This document shows positions 8,295-18,479 of a DNA stretch of 64,000 nucleotides, piece after piece (position 1 is the first letter of the stretch; each line of letters starts with the position of its first letter). The notes under the pieces are model-generated. The model worked only from the letters and a program-made list of their open reading frames with translations, was not told the origin of the DNA and did not search any database. The position numbers were made by a program, and so were the translations under genes. Source of the DNA: Kappaphycus alvarezii (taxonomy: Eukaryota; Rhodophyta; Florideophyceae; Gigartinales; Solieriaceae); NCBI GenBank assembly GCA_002205965.3, contig NADL03000517.1:434001-498000 (forward strand), given 5' to 3'.

Positions 8295-11200
8295 GGGCGT
8301 CTTCGTTTCCGATTTGGAATTCTAAAGGTCTTCGATGGACACCGGAACGGAAGACCTCCTCTCTGTCGTCTGATTTCTCTCTGCGTTATGATTCTAGTGC
8401 TGGTGATTCTCTTTATTTCTTTAAGAAACGCAACTACAAAGTATCAATGACCGTTGGACGGGACCCGTCGTTAATGATTCCTTTAACGACTGTCCTTGAT
8501 ACCGGAGCGGGACCAAATATCGTGAATGTGCGCACCCTACCGGATGCTTGGAAATCATCTATCCGTTCGGTTGCCGCACCCCCTTTATTGGACGCTTCAA
8601 ATAAACCCATCCGATGTTTGGGTACTCTTGATCTTAATGTCCGTATCGGTGAATTGAAGACTCGTGTTCGTTTCCTGGTGGTTGGTAATCTAGCCGTCGA
8701 TTGCATTCTGGGTACTACATTTATTGATCAACATGTACGCGCTATTTTACCATCCGACCGGAAAGTTGTATTTCATCATGCACCACCAGTTACTATTGTT
8801 GGCAGAACGTTACCGAAGACGGAGACAAAGTCGAAACGTTCTACGTCTATCCAAGCCCTTTCCTTTGAGTCCCGATCCCGGAAGATTCGTCTTGCCTCCC
8901 ATGTAACAATACCCCCTATGAGTCATGTTTCAATTCGTGTTCAATGTCCGACCGGTGGTTTGTGCCTTGTCCAGAATCATCCCAAACCCTTAATCAAACA
9001 TCTCGCCCTTATGGCAAATGGGATCATGGACATCCGCCCGAACCGGCCGTTCGTCGTTTTAATGAGTAATTTTTCTAGTAAGACTGCAACTCTCCCCAAG
9101 AATACAGTCGTGGGTCTCGCTCTACCTGCACCCGCTCGGATTTTGTCCGTCACTCTTCCCGCTGCCAGGATGGCACCTCATCTTAAGGAGGGGGGTAAGG
9201 ACTCTAATTCTGAATCTATTTTACCGACCGGTTCAAGCAGAGACGAGAAGACTGTACCAAATTGGCAGTCGCAACGTAATTATACATCGAGTGACAGACC
9301 GATCTGCCAAGAAGGATTGCAGCCAGATTGGCATGATCAGGTCCGCGTCGGTGTGAAAGAAGAGAAAATAAGAAAGGATGTCCTCAATTTGTTGGACGAG
9401 TTCTCCGAAATGTGGACTGGCCGTCTCGGAAAGATAGATATAGCTAAGCATCGAATTGAGCTCACGCCAGATGCTAGGCCAATCTATCAACAACCGTACC
9501 GTGCCGGGCCAAAAGCAAGAGAATTCGAGAAGAAAGAGATCGATCGAATGTTATCCGCCGGAGTGATTGAGCCCACACAGTCGGAATGGGCCAGTCCAGT
9601 CGTATTCGCGCCGAAGAAGGACGGCACCTTACGTTTTTGTATAGATTATAGAAGACTGAATGCTGTAACCGTACGGGATTCCTATCCTATACCAAGGATG
9701 GATGAGTGTATCGACTCGCTGGGAGAGGCTACGGTCTTTTCTACTCTAGACTGTAACAGTGGCTACTGGCAAGTCGAGATACCGGAAGAGGATAGGGACA
9801 AGACTACCTTTTCTAGCCATCATGGTTTGTTTCGCTTTACCCGTATGCCGTTCGGTCTTAAGAATGCTCCCGCGACGTTCCAAAGGGCTGTCGATATAAT
9901 CCTTTCACGGGTTAAGTGGCAGTATGCCCTTGTTTACTTGGACGACGTCATCATTTATTCTAAGACCGTTTCGGAACACTTTCAGCATGTTAGAGAAGTG
10001 TTGAGCCTTTTAAGAGCCGCTGGTGTCACGCTCCGCTTGGCGAAGTGCACCTTCTTCGAGGCAGAGGTTGCGTATCTGGGCCATGTCATCCGTCCGGGTC
10101 AACTCCTCGTGGATAACAGGAATTGCGATGCTATCAAAAGAGCATTTCCACCTACTAACCAGACGGAATTAAGGTAGTTTTTAGGAATGTGCAACGTTTA
10201 CCGTCGGTTTATCAAGGGTTTCGCCAAGATAGCCGCGCCGCTGAACAAGAAGACCGGAAAAGGAAGTCCGTTCGAATTCGGTATCCTAGATGATGAAGAA
10301 TTTGATGCCTTTATGACGCTGAAACAGAAGTTGGTATCACCACCTATCCTGGCTTTACCCCGCATCGGTTATAAATACACATTGGACACTGACGCTTGCG
10401 AGTATCAAGTCGGATGCACACTCCTACAAGAACAACCGAACGGTGACAAACTGCCTGTTGGGTATTGGAGTAGGAGTTTGACCAAAGCGGAACAGAATTA
10501 TTCAACCACCGAGAAGGAATGCCTAGCTGTTGTTTGGTCAATTCTAACTCTACGACCTTACCTTTATGGCGGCAAGTTTACTCTCCGTACGGATCACCAT
10601 GCACTACGTTGAATTTTGAATCTAGCCGACGCATCCGGACGGCTTGCGTGATGGCGGTTGAGGTTAGCCGAGTATGAATATGATGTGGAATACCGCCCGG
10701 GTATCAAGCATCAGTTGGCTGATGGTGTATCTAGACTCCGAACGGAAGGTGAAGACGACACAGATATCGACTATGAAGTCCCCTGTTTCATCGTTGAAAG
10801 CAACGCCGAACCGGAACAAGCTGGAAGCGAAAGTTTGCTTGATTACCACGACGCTGTAGTCGCATATTGGGAATCCGAACTCGGGGAAAATAGAATTATT
10901 GGCCTACCGGAGGTAATGGCACTTGCAGAGGTTGATGAACCTGCAAACCCGTTTACGGTGGAAGAATTCCTAGCTGAACAAGCTAAGGACGAATTCTGCC
11001 TAGGGAAGGCCAATGCAGTCGGTGAACGTGGTTCAGAGTTCGACTTCGACCGATACGGTATTCTCGTTCGAAAGTCCAAATTGGACGGAGCTTTACAACG
11101 AGTTGTTCCTAAGTCGCTCCGAGCACGGTTACTGTATATGGCTCACTATCCCCGTTTAGCCGGTCATCCAGGCGGAACTAGAATGTACTATTCCCTTCGG

Positions 11201-12601
11201 CGGGAGTATTACTGGCCACAAATGGCGAACGATGTGTTTATGACCGTCCGGGATTGTGTTAGTTGTGCTCGTAACCGCGGAACCGTACGGAAGTTTCAGA
11301 AGTTTATGAAACTCTTCCCAGCTAGTGGCCCCCTCGAATTTGTCGCAATGGATTTGCTCGGACCGCTACGGAAGACTACTCGTGGCTTTGTCTTTATTTT
11401 GGTTATCACCGATCGGTTCTCTAAGCTCACTCGTTGCATCCCTTTACGAACTACTACCGCCGCGGTTGTCGCAGCTGCGTTCCTTGACCATTGGGTTTAT
11501 GCTTATGGCGCCCCTCTTTATGTCTTAACCGATAACGGGAAACAGTTTACTGCTAAGTTCTTTGATGCGGTTTGCAGTATGCTGGGGTCCCGCCATTTCT
11601 TAACCACGGCCTATCACCCTCAAACTAATGGGCAAGCCGAACGGTTTAATAAGACAATTGTACAGCGCCTTCGTCACTATGTGGAAGAACATCAAACCGA
11701 TTGGGATCTTTATTTACAACCATTGACCTACGCCTACAATATGCAGGTACACCGGGTAACGGGAACTACTCCCTTTGATTTGGTATTAACTCGACACCCG
11801 CCGAGTATCACCGTTACGGGAACAATTGATCGAGTGGCTGACTCCGCTACGGATGAAACCCTAACTCCTGTACAGCTGAAACGAGCGACGATGCGCCGAC
11901 TTCGGTATGCTTTACAAAAAGCTAACTTGAAGATGACTACCGCGCAGGAAAAAGCAAAACAGGACTTTGATCGGAAAGTAAGATTCCGACCGGTTATCCG
12001 TTCGGGGGATACTGTATTTGTTGATCGACCGCCACGGGCTCTGCGTCCTTTCGAACGAGCAGAAAAGGATCCGTTAACGGGAGAAGTTGACACCGACGAG
12101 GCGAGACTAAACGAGGGAAGGAAAAAGCTTCTTCCCCGTACTACTGGTCCGTACGTGGTGAAATCAGTTAACGACTCGGTTTTCTACAATGAGCAGGATG
12201 GTCTCCTTATTCCTGTCAGTATTGACCGAGTTACTAAGGTTCCGAGCGGTCGTTTGCCTTTATCTGGTTTATCCGATACGTCTACAGTTCCTACCCCTGG
12301 GTCTGGTGAGTCCTCTACAGTACCTATTCTTCCCGATCGGCATTCTCCTACTTTATTACCTTCCGATACGAAGGACGAGGAATACGTGGTGGACAAGATC
12401 GTTTCGCACCGCGAAACACAGACCGGAATGGAGTACAGAGTCCGTTGGTTCGGATATTCCCCGGATGAGGATACGTTTGAACCCGCTGACGGTCTCCCGG
12501 AAAACCAAATACGTCAGTATTGGCGCCGGCGGAGCCGTCGAGCTAAGGAGGGGGGTCAAACCGAACGTTCTTTTCCTTTTCGAAAGCGGGCCCAAGCCTA
12601 A
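8261..12601 (+). pseudogene. pol: Pol: protease-RT-RNase H-integrase-chromodomain, three internal stops
   Basis: A single frame is open from 8261, with the first ATG at 8447. Protease: LDTGAGPN near 8500 and a later CILGTTF. RT: FAPKKDGTLRFCIDYRRLN, MPFGLKNAPATF and YLDD near 9940. RNase H: DTDACEYQVG, TTEKECLAVVW and LRTDHHAL. Integrase: His/Cys zinc finger near 11135-11270, then AMDLLGP, LTDNGKQF and GQAERFNKT, giving D, D and E. A GPY/F-like TGPYVVK lies near 12150. The C-terminal chromodomain (about 12380-12520) has EYVVDKIV and VRWFGYSPDEDTFEP, so the Y, W, Y cage residues are present. In-frame stops: TAG 10175-10177, TGA 10610-10612, TGA 10649-10651. Everything else is intact, so this copy is only recently disabled or needs read-through. 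Confidence 0.93.
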
Positions 12602-13797
12602 CTGTCCAGGGAATGAGTTTATTGTGGTGGAAGAATTAGTTACCGGAGTCACTTGCCGTTTCACGAAAATCGGACATAGTCCAACTACGCGGTTATGGCC
12701 TCCCAAGGCTGGTATTCCGGACGGTGATGAGAGAGAAGTACCGATCTGCGTCCCAGATCTCATGTAGGCCACCCCTTCTGGGTTGTCCCGAATTCCGCAC
12801 GGCTCTTACCGAACGTACGCCCCTTCTGGGACGTGTTTACTTTACTGTTTTCCGAACGGACACTCTTTCTGGAGGGCACCACTCTTTCTGCAGTGTACTG
12901 TATTTTCCCGAAGGATGATGTATACCGAACGGAAAATGGTGCAAGGGGAAGGGAGAAACCGGACGGAAACGGAGGATGATGAGGAAGAGGAAAGGCAACC
13001 GTGAGGGGACGGAGTTTGGACAAGCCAAAGGGTGGGCAACAGACTTTTTATACCGGCCACGGTCAAAATGCAAAGAGTGGAAACCGAAAACGGATGGCAG
13101 AAAAACCGCGCAAAAGTACAGTACGGTATCATGAAATTTTATTATTTCTTAGCCACCTGCGTACAGTACCGCGCGGGAAAACAACGGATGGTGCAAAAAG
13201 AAGGAAAACACAGACCGGGAGGCGGAATGACCGAGCGATGCCAAGAATGAAGGCAAATGAATGGTTGATTCTATACCTACCGCACGGGGATACTTTTGAT
13301 TGGTTCAATAAGGTGCAGGAACCCCCTGACTCCACTAATAATGCGTGTTTATTGGTTCAGTTACTGTACCAGAAAACACCGAAACGCCTCCAGGAGTACC
13401 TGCACCGCACTGTACTATGCCGAAGGACATGAGTTCTACCGAGCGGTGAAGAAGACGGCAAAGTTGGGAAAAAAGAAAATGCTCCCATTCTAAAACGGTT
13501 AACGCTACGGACCTTAACTCTTTCCACTTTAAAGAGGAGGGTGCCCCCCCCTCACTGGCGTTGACAGAGGCGGAAACTGAGCAGTAGAAGTCAAGATATC
13601 ACCGTACGGAATAGAAGAAAAGGGGAAAACACAGTTTGAACCAGAACGTCGGTAACTTTTACAACGAAGTAGAAAAGAGAGTAACTAACGATCGGCTAAT
13701 TCGCAACGACAAAGTTACCGCTCGGTACTATCAATGGTGACGACGACGTTTGGTACCCCTATCGGTAATTCCGGTTTCGGATGGTATCTCCGCATCT

Positions 13798-14178
13798 TCA
13801 CCCAACTCTGACCTGCACCGCACGGAAAGAATCCCCACGACCAACACGATGGTCCAACTCTTGCCCGGGGAGAACCGGCAAACTCGGAGGCGGCCGACGG
13901 GAAGTGATGACTTGAACTGAAGTTCCGGACGGGGGTGCGTACTGTAGCGCTGCTTGACCACCGGACGGGGTGTGATGAGGAATCGGCGGCAGGTCCCCCC
14001 ACTCCGTCCCCATTGCTGCAGGGTCATACCGAACGGAAGGAACTGGGTTGGAAGATGTCAGAGGTTGAGACGGCGTATCTTGTCCAGTCGGCATGGTGAG
14101 AGAGTTGCGACGATTTCTCAGAGCAGTAGGTTGAAATGGGCTGCGAAAGGGGAGTGATGTTGATGGCGGAGAGGGCAT
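13798..14178 (-). CDS. Antisense proline-rich ORF before the 3' LTR, unknown function
   Basis: The first ATG is at 14178 on the minus strand and the ORF runs 126 codons to a stop at 13798. The frame is open further upstream into the 3' LTR, so transcription from the LTR in antisense is conceivable. The product is rich in Pro, Ser and Thr. I see no domain, signal peptide or membrane segment. An overlapping frame (to 13715) continues with PKPELPIGVPNVVVTI, which may mean a frameshift or splicing. Some Tat-lineage gypsy elements of plants (for example Grande) carry antisense ORFs in this position, but this element is a chromovirus. It could be chance in GC-rich DNA. Confidence 0.35.
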   Translation of the reverse strand: MPSPPSTSLPFRSPFQPTALRNRRNSLTMPTGQDTPSQPLTSSNPVPSVRYDPAAMGTEWGDLPPIPHHTPSGGQAALQYAPPSGTSVQVITSRRPPPSLPVLPGQELDHRVGRGDSFRAVQVRVG

Positions 14179-14273
14179 GCGCAGAGGAACAGAGAGGAAG
14201 AGACGGACGACCGTGCGGAAAGAGAGGAGAACAGAGAGGAAGGATGATGGATGACTTACGCCCGAGGACGTGC

Positions 14274-14292
14274 GCAGAGGTAAGGTGGGGGG
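14274..14292 (+). other. Polypurine tract
   Basis: GCAGAGGTAAGGTGGGGGGT lies immediately before the TG of the 3' LTR and is purine-rich except for three bases. It is the expected plus-strand primer site. A longer purine-rich stretch lies upstream at about 14180-14250. Confidence 0.75.
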
Positions 14293-14294
14293 TC

Positions 14295-14981
14295 TGTGGT
14301 ATAGTGAGTGAAGTGACCGCACGGTGAGTGGGATGGATGAATTTATAATGATCCGAGGGAGGATCACCCGGCCGTTCGGTTGTTTGGCGATGCACGCATT
14401 GACCCGCTCGGCGACCACGTGGCAAAGGTGAGGGCGTACAGCAGTGCACACCGCGCCGGGGTGAGGAATCCGTAAGGTAATTACAGGACTGTGGAGAGTA
14501 CAGTAGGGTATAATTTAGTAATGCGTATGATAATTAGTCGAAATTGACACCTGTATGCACGGGACCATTGGGGTCTAGTGCCAGGTCCAATCGGACTCCG
14601 TACGGACTTCACAGATATTTAACTGTGATCTCCTTTACGGTGCCCGTCAAGTAAAGAGGGAAGCACCCTTCCACCTTGGAGTTCCCTGTTTTACTTTTAC
14701 CTTTTCCTTTTCCGCTCGGTTACTCCTTGTTTTACTAGTCCCCCTCTGGCCTGTATCGCGCCGTCACCGTCTCCGCGTATTTCCCCCAACCGCGGCACGG
14801 TTAGCTCGTCCCGAGAGTGAGCCAGCCTCTGTCTTGTGTTTCCCTTGTTATTCCGTTCGGTGGTCCCTCGCTGGTCGCAGACCTACCTAACGCTCTACCA
14901 ATCTACCGAGGTCCTTCCCTTTCCCGAACGGAGACGTCCGTTAGGTAAGAGAGAAGTGAACCCTAACGGTTTTATACCTCA
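14295..14981 (+). repeat. 3' LTR
   Basis: It is nearly identical to 5096-5781, with one extra base in a C run and about five substitutions. It starts TGTGGTATAG after a purine-rich tract and ends in TACCTCA before TCGAT. Confidence 0.97.
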
Positions 14982-14986
14982 TCGAT
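14982..14986. repeat. Target site duplication, right copy (TCGAT)
   Basis: Identical to 5091-5095; it directly follows the 3' LTR. Confidence 0.95.
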
Positions 14987-15096
14987 CCAAGCTGTGTAGA
15001 GGAATTAATATGTGATGGCAAACCAAGTAACATGCCGGTGGCGATAAGGTATGACATTGTTTCGTCGTCAAACGAATCTTCATCATCGACCATCAT
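14982..15096 (-). pseudogene. PIF/Harbinger transposase, N-terminal part
   Basis: From the ATG at 15096 (or 15093) the minus strand reads MMVDDEDSFDDETMSYLI and reaches STQLGS at the insertion point. Acidic starts like this are common in the family. Across the gypsy element the frame continues as QLGS/KPGRRGN without gain or loss of a codon once the duplicated TCGAT is counted once. Confidence 0.75.
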
Positions 15097-15274
15097 AATG
15101 TCGACACCTTCAGTCGTGGTGTCTGTGAGCCAAGCGAATGGCCTGATATAAAATAACAACGAGTGCAGTGATGCGATGCGTGGAGATAAAACATCTATTT
15201 TATTTTAATGTTTACGAGTGGATAATGTCAATAGCCGAACCCACTAAAAACATTACAAATGGCTCAAGAAAATA

Positions 15275-15302
15275 GAAAACAGGTCCAGGGGTAGAGATGC
15301 TC
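15275..15302 (+). repeat. Harbinger terminal inverted repeat, right
   Basis: It ends ...GGGGTAGAGATGCTC at 15302, the inverted partner of 2571-2598. TTA at 15303-15305 is the second target copy. Beyond it the interrupted Tc1 transposase resumes with AGATCTGGGG. Confidence 0.8.
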
Positions 15303-15305
15303 TTA

Positions 15306-16097
15306 GATCTGGGGATCGAGCACGCCCATCCATTACAGTAACGTACTTCTCAGAAAACCATGCCTTTGTATACTGAGACACATGGATAGGGGTATTATCC
15401 TGCTGAAACACACAATCAAATCCATGGTTAATGGCCGCAAAATCTAATAAATTACTCTCCAATGTCGTCCGGTAACTTGCAGACACCTGCCTTTCATTTA
15501 AATAAACAATTGAACACTTGTCAAAGTAAGAGAAGCAAGCCCAAATCATAACTGAACCGCGACCATTTTGGCGCTGAGCCAGTAGCCTCTCTTCCTCACG
15601 AATATCATCCCAGTAATACTTAAAACCGTCTGATGCATCTAAATTAAACCTTTTTCATCTGAAAAATAAACTTTCTTCCAATCATTCAGTCCTTTGCCCA
15701 CCATTTTGGTAGCCCAATGATGTCTTACATTTTTGTGGGCTTGGGTAAGGAGCGGAACCTGTTAAATCTTCTTATAACTAAGATTACTTGTCGCACGTAA
15801 TATCTGCTACACTATCTTTATGCATATTGGCAAATCCAAGGCGGTGCGGGGCTTTCCCGCGGATTTCCCACCCTTGCGTGCCTGTCTTAGTAGATGCCTT
15901 CCTTCAGCGGGAGATATTTTTGGCCGGCGTCCGCTGCGTTTCAATTTTCCATACTTCTCCGGGGCTTGGATAAATGTTCACACTATCTTTTTAGAGCGAC
16001 TTATTTTCGATGGGGTAGGATCAATGCTCTCCTCGGCACACCTCATCCTCATAATTTCCCCTTTTTCTTGATCCGTGAGTGTCTTTCCGCGAGGCAT
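15306..16097 (-). pseudogene. Tc1/mariner element B transposase, N-terminal to second Asp
   Basis: From the ATG at 16097 the minus strand reads MPRGKTLTDQEKGEI, then an HTH, then a RPKISPAE linker. The catalytic core follows: KKVYFSDEKRFNLDASDG (first Asp) and FDCVFQQDNTPIHVSQY (second Asp, intact), then RARSPDL at the Harbinger junction. There are in-frame stops after SKKIV and in the second HTH. The catalytic core is otherwise in one frame. This is the 5' part of the protein whose C-terminus lies at 2422-2567. Confidence 0.85.
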
Positions 16098-16339
16098 TTT
16101 GTTGATGGGTATTCGTCGTTCTCTGCCCTGTAGATACTAGTTGCAGTCGGTATTGTTTATTTAAAGTGTATAGCAGAATACTTTAATACTTTTACGAGGT
16201 CATAAATTTTACTTTCTTTACAACGTCTATAGTTTCTATATTTATGATACGTTTATAGCATGGAATATTGCTATTACATCGCTCAGATACTATTCCGTTG
16301 TAAATCTTTCTTTCTGTTATTCCTTTATCTGATTGAGAC

Positions 16340-16910
16340 GCCTTTCTAGAGTATTCTTTTCAGATCAAAAGGTTTAATTTAGATGGCCCAGACTGTTTTA
16401 AGTATTTCTGCCATGATATACGTACGGAATAGTGGCTACTGGATAGGTGTCAAAATGTTGGCGCTTCAGTTATCATTTGGGCTTTTTTCTCTTACTTTGA
16501 CAAGAATCCAGTTGTCTATTGGAATACAAGGCAGGTGCCCGCCAGTTACTGAAATATTTTGGAGAGTTTTGTACTAGATTTTACGGCATTAACCATGGAT
16601 TTGATTGGGGGCTTCAAGAAAGTAATGCAATCCATATGTCTGAACAAACAAAGGTATGGTTTTCTGAGAAGGACGTTACTGTAATGAACTGGCCTGCTCG
16701 ATCCTCTGACCTTAACCATATCGAGAATCTCTGGGGTTTACTAGCACGTGATGTTTACAGTAACGGGGGGCAGTTTGACTTATTTTCTGCTTTTAAAGTG
16801 GAAATTGACGAAGACTGGGCCAAAATCGAGGACAGATGCTTCAAAAGGTAGTTAAGTCGACACCGAAAAGGTACATAGAAGTTTTGAGGCCAATAGAGGC
16901 ATAATAAATA
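16340..16910 (+). pseudogene. Tc1/mariner element A transposase, catalytic and C-terminal part
   Basis: The + strand reads FSDQKRFNLDGPDCFKYF, VIIWAFFSYFDK and INHGFDWGLQESNAIHMSEQ, where the usual QQDNAPIH has lost its Asp. It continues with VTVMNWPARSSDLNHIENLW (Glu motif), DVYSNGGQFDLFSAFKV, and a tail TPKRYIEVLRP. Stops and frame changes occur in the first half; the last 110 codons are open. It is closely related to element B and to the tail at 2422-2567. Confidence 0.8.
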
Positions 16911-16919
16911 ACTGGGCTG

Positions 16920-17790
16920 TGTCCTAGTTTTTTTAATTGCTTTTTGATTTTACTTCTCTTTGCAATTTCTATATTTATTTACCACTACATTATGTCAGTA
17001 AGTGATTTTTTTATTGAAAACAGTAGAGTAGATAAAATTCCTCTGGCCTCTACCATTCTGCTTTAGTCTCTATAGGTAAGTCAGGGTTGTTTGTGTCTCA
17101 CCATTTTTTCCTATGTTATACTTGTGCCCCTTAATCAAAGGTTTCGATATTTATCAGGCGCACTGTAGGACTTTATCAGGTAGATCACAGCCAAATGAGC
17201 TACGCAGGGAGTGATGTTGTGGTGCGGAAGGCGAAAGTTGGCGATGGTGACCAAGTGAGGAGGATGTGTCCTGTACTGCAGAGTATGATGCGAATTTCGC
17301 AGCCATGTACATCACATATGTACACTCCCGGAAATAAATAATAGGACCAAAACAAAAAAACGACTCCAGGGATACAATATGAATACATTTAAATGCGAAA
17401 GGCACAAATTTTTGTAACTACCAATTAATATTAAGAACTACGCACAACCGGGAGACTTTTCAAAAGCCTCTACCAGGTAAATTCCCCTTTTTTCGCAGGA
17501 AAACAGCATCAAATAGATTTAAAGTCTATCGCATAAGTATTAACTATGCAAAGCGTAAGTTAAGTTTCGAATTTAATACTACGAAAAGAACGCTTACTCT
17601 CCCAACTCATTTTATTCAAACATTCAGCAAAAGGGGCCGATCTTTGTGGATCTCTAACCAACAGAATAGTGCCATTCCATCCCTTTTTCACGAGATGAAT
17701 CCAGACGGAAATGTCGCCGAATTTATTACGAAGTATCAGACCGCAGTACACAATTTTATTGCATTGCAGGGGTGCAAAAGGGATGAAACT
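16920..17790. other. No gene seen
   Basis: AT-rich sequence between two element relics. Short ORFs on both strands have no recognisable domain. No RNA gene or clear repeat was seen. Confidence 0.5.
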
Positions 17791-18340
17791 CGGTTGTAGT
17801 ATAATTGCGGAGGTGGTACAGTGAGTTGCCCTTTACGGGAATCGGGATTGGATAGTTACTCACGTGCGATCCGGATTGCCGATGATAGTTACTTATTGTA
17901 GTTGACAGTGTAATGTAGCTAACTAAAAGTAGATAGATACTTATTAGCTTACTGTGGATATTTATTTAGGGTCTAAAACCTAGGGTTCGGCCTGTATATA
18001 GGGCCGCCCCAGACCCCAACCACCGACAGTAAAGGTAAGGCAATTATACCTGGGAACCATTCCTTATCGGTAAACCGTCCTCGGTTAGCCGTTGTTCACG
18101 CTTAGTTTTCCCTCTCATCGCTCCCATTTTCGGTCCTTCCCACTGTTTCCCGCTTTAAAATGCGTCTAAGACAAATTCCGCTCCACCCTAGGTTTGTGCC
18201 GCCCTTCTTTTTTCCCCTGCGTTACTCCGTTGAGCCCTGTTGTACCTCGGTATCTACGGTCACGAATCTACGCTACACGCTCTCGGTTATTTCTCTATCA
18301 ATTAACACGAGCGTGGTTTCATCCAACATAGGTAAACTAA
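17790..18340. repeat. LTR-like block, low confidence
   Basis: A GC-shifted block begins near TGTAGTATAATTGCGG and ends near GGTTTCATCCAACA, so TG...CA ends can be drawn. Inside, GGCCTGTATATAGGGCCGCC near 17990 resembles a TATA region. No second copy, primer site or target duplication was found, so this may be a solo LTR or nothing. Confidence 0.2.
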
Positions 18341-18479
18341 AATAAATAAATACACAACTCCAATCCCAGTTTCTTCACGCCTCTACTAAAATCTACAGCA
18401 TAAGATAGCTAAAAAACATGAATATGTCGGTATTTGTAAGTCGTATTCAATAATTGCTGGAAAGTAGAGTTTAAAGTAA

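Larger units (their letters stand above)
12602..14294. other. Long 3' internal region of the gypsy element, no sense gene
   Basis: There is 1.7 kb between the pol stop and the 3' LTR. No sense ORF has recognisable domains. CCCCTTCTGGG appears twice near 12773 and 12820. At least 14 CCGNNCGG motifs occur. A purine-rich stretch covers about 14180-14292. The antisense ORF at 13798-14178 is the only plausible coding signal. Confidence 0.7.
5096..14981 (+). mobile_element. Chromodomain Ty3/gypsy retrotransposon (chromovirus), near full length
   Basis: A 9,886-bp element with LTRs of 686 and 687 bp that begin TG and end CA, a 5-bp target duplication, and a primer-binding-site candidate two bases after the 5' LTR. 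A purine-rich tract precedes the 3' LTR. The domain order is protease, RT, RNase H, integrase, which is the gypsy order, and a chromodomain follows the integrase. The LTRs differ by about five substitutions and one indel, so insertion is recent. It lies inside a Harbinger transposase ORF. Oddities: an extra N-terminal gag-like ORF, a long 3' noncoding region with an antisense ORF, three stops in pol, and the CCGNNCGG motif spread along the whole element. Confidence 0.95.
2571..15302 (-). mobile_element. PIF/Harbinger DNA transposon (about 2.84 kb without its own insertion)
   Basis: The left end at 2571 reads CAGCATCTCTACCC and the right end, reverse-complemented, reads GAGCATCTCTACCC. GAGCATCTC-type ends are typical of PIF/Harbinger. 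Similarity continues inward for about 28 bp. TTA flanks both ends (2568-2570 and 15303-15305), the 3-bp TWA target duplication of this superfamily. It carries the two expected genes in convergent orientation: a Myb/SANT-like protein (+) and a DDE transposase (-). Both are broken. Subtracting the gypsy insertion (9,886 bp plus a 5-bp duplication) leaves 2,841 bp. Confidence 0.85.
2381..16178 (-). mobile_element. Tc1/mariner element B, host of the Harbinger insertion
   Basis: On the minus strand the transposase begins at 16097 and runs to 15306, then resumes at 2567 and ends at 2422. Removing the Harbinger element and one TTA copy joins the pieces in frame across the conserved PDLNPIEN block that carries the catalytic Glu. 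That is strong evidence for one interrupted element. Ends are approximate: CTG after a TA at 2379-2380 on the left and ...AGCAG(AA) before TA at 16179-16180 on the right. Confidence 0.75.
2050..16920 (+). mobile_element. Tc1/mariner element A, split by nested insertions
   Basis: The N-terminal part of a Tc1-like transposase on + lies at 2127-2378. A second + strand Tc1-like block, from the first catalytic-Asp region to the C-terminus, lies at about 16340-16900, just beyond the far end of a minus-strand Tc1 copy. The simplest reading is one + strand element cut open at a TA (2379-2380) by element B. The 5' leader (AATAAACAATACC at about 2060, then AATACCCATCAA before the ATG) matches the leader of element B, which supports a common family. 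The stretch 16180-16340 has the right length for the missing linker but I cannot read homology in it, so the join is inferred. Confidence 0.5.

Noticed and set aside
13001..13432. 143-codon + ORF in the gypsy 3' region
   Set aside because: No domain, and no support beyond length; the antisense ORF is the better candidate though also weak.
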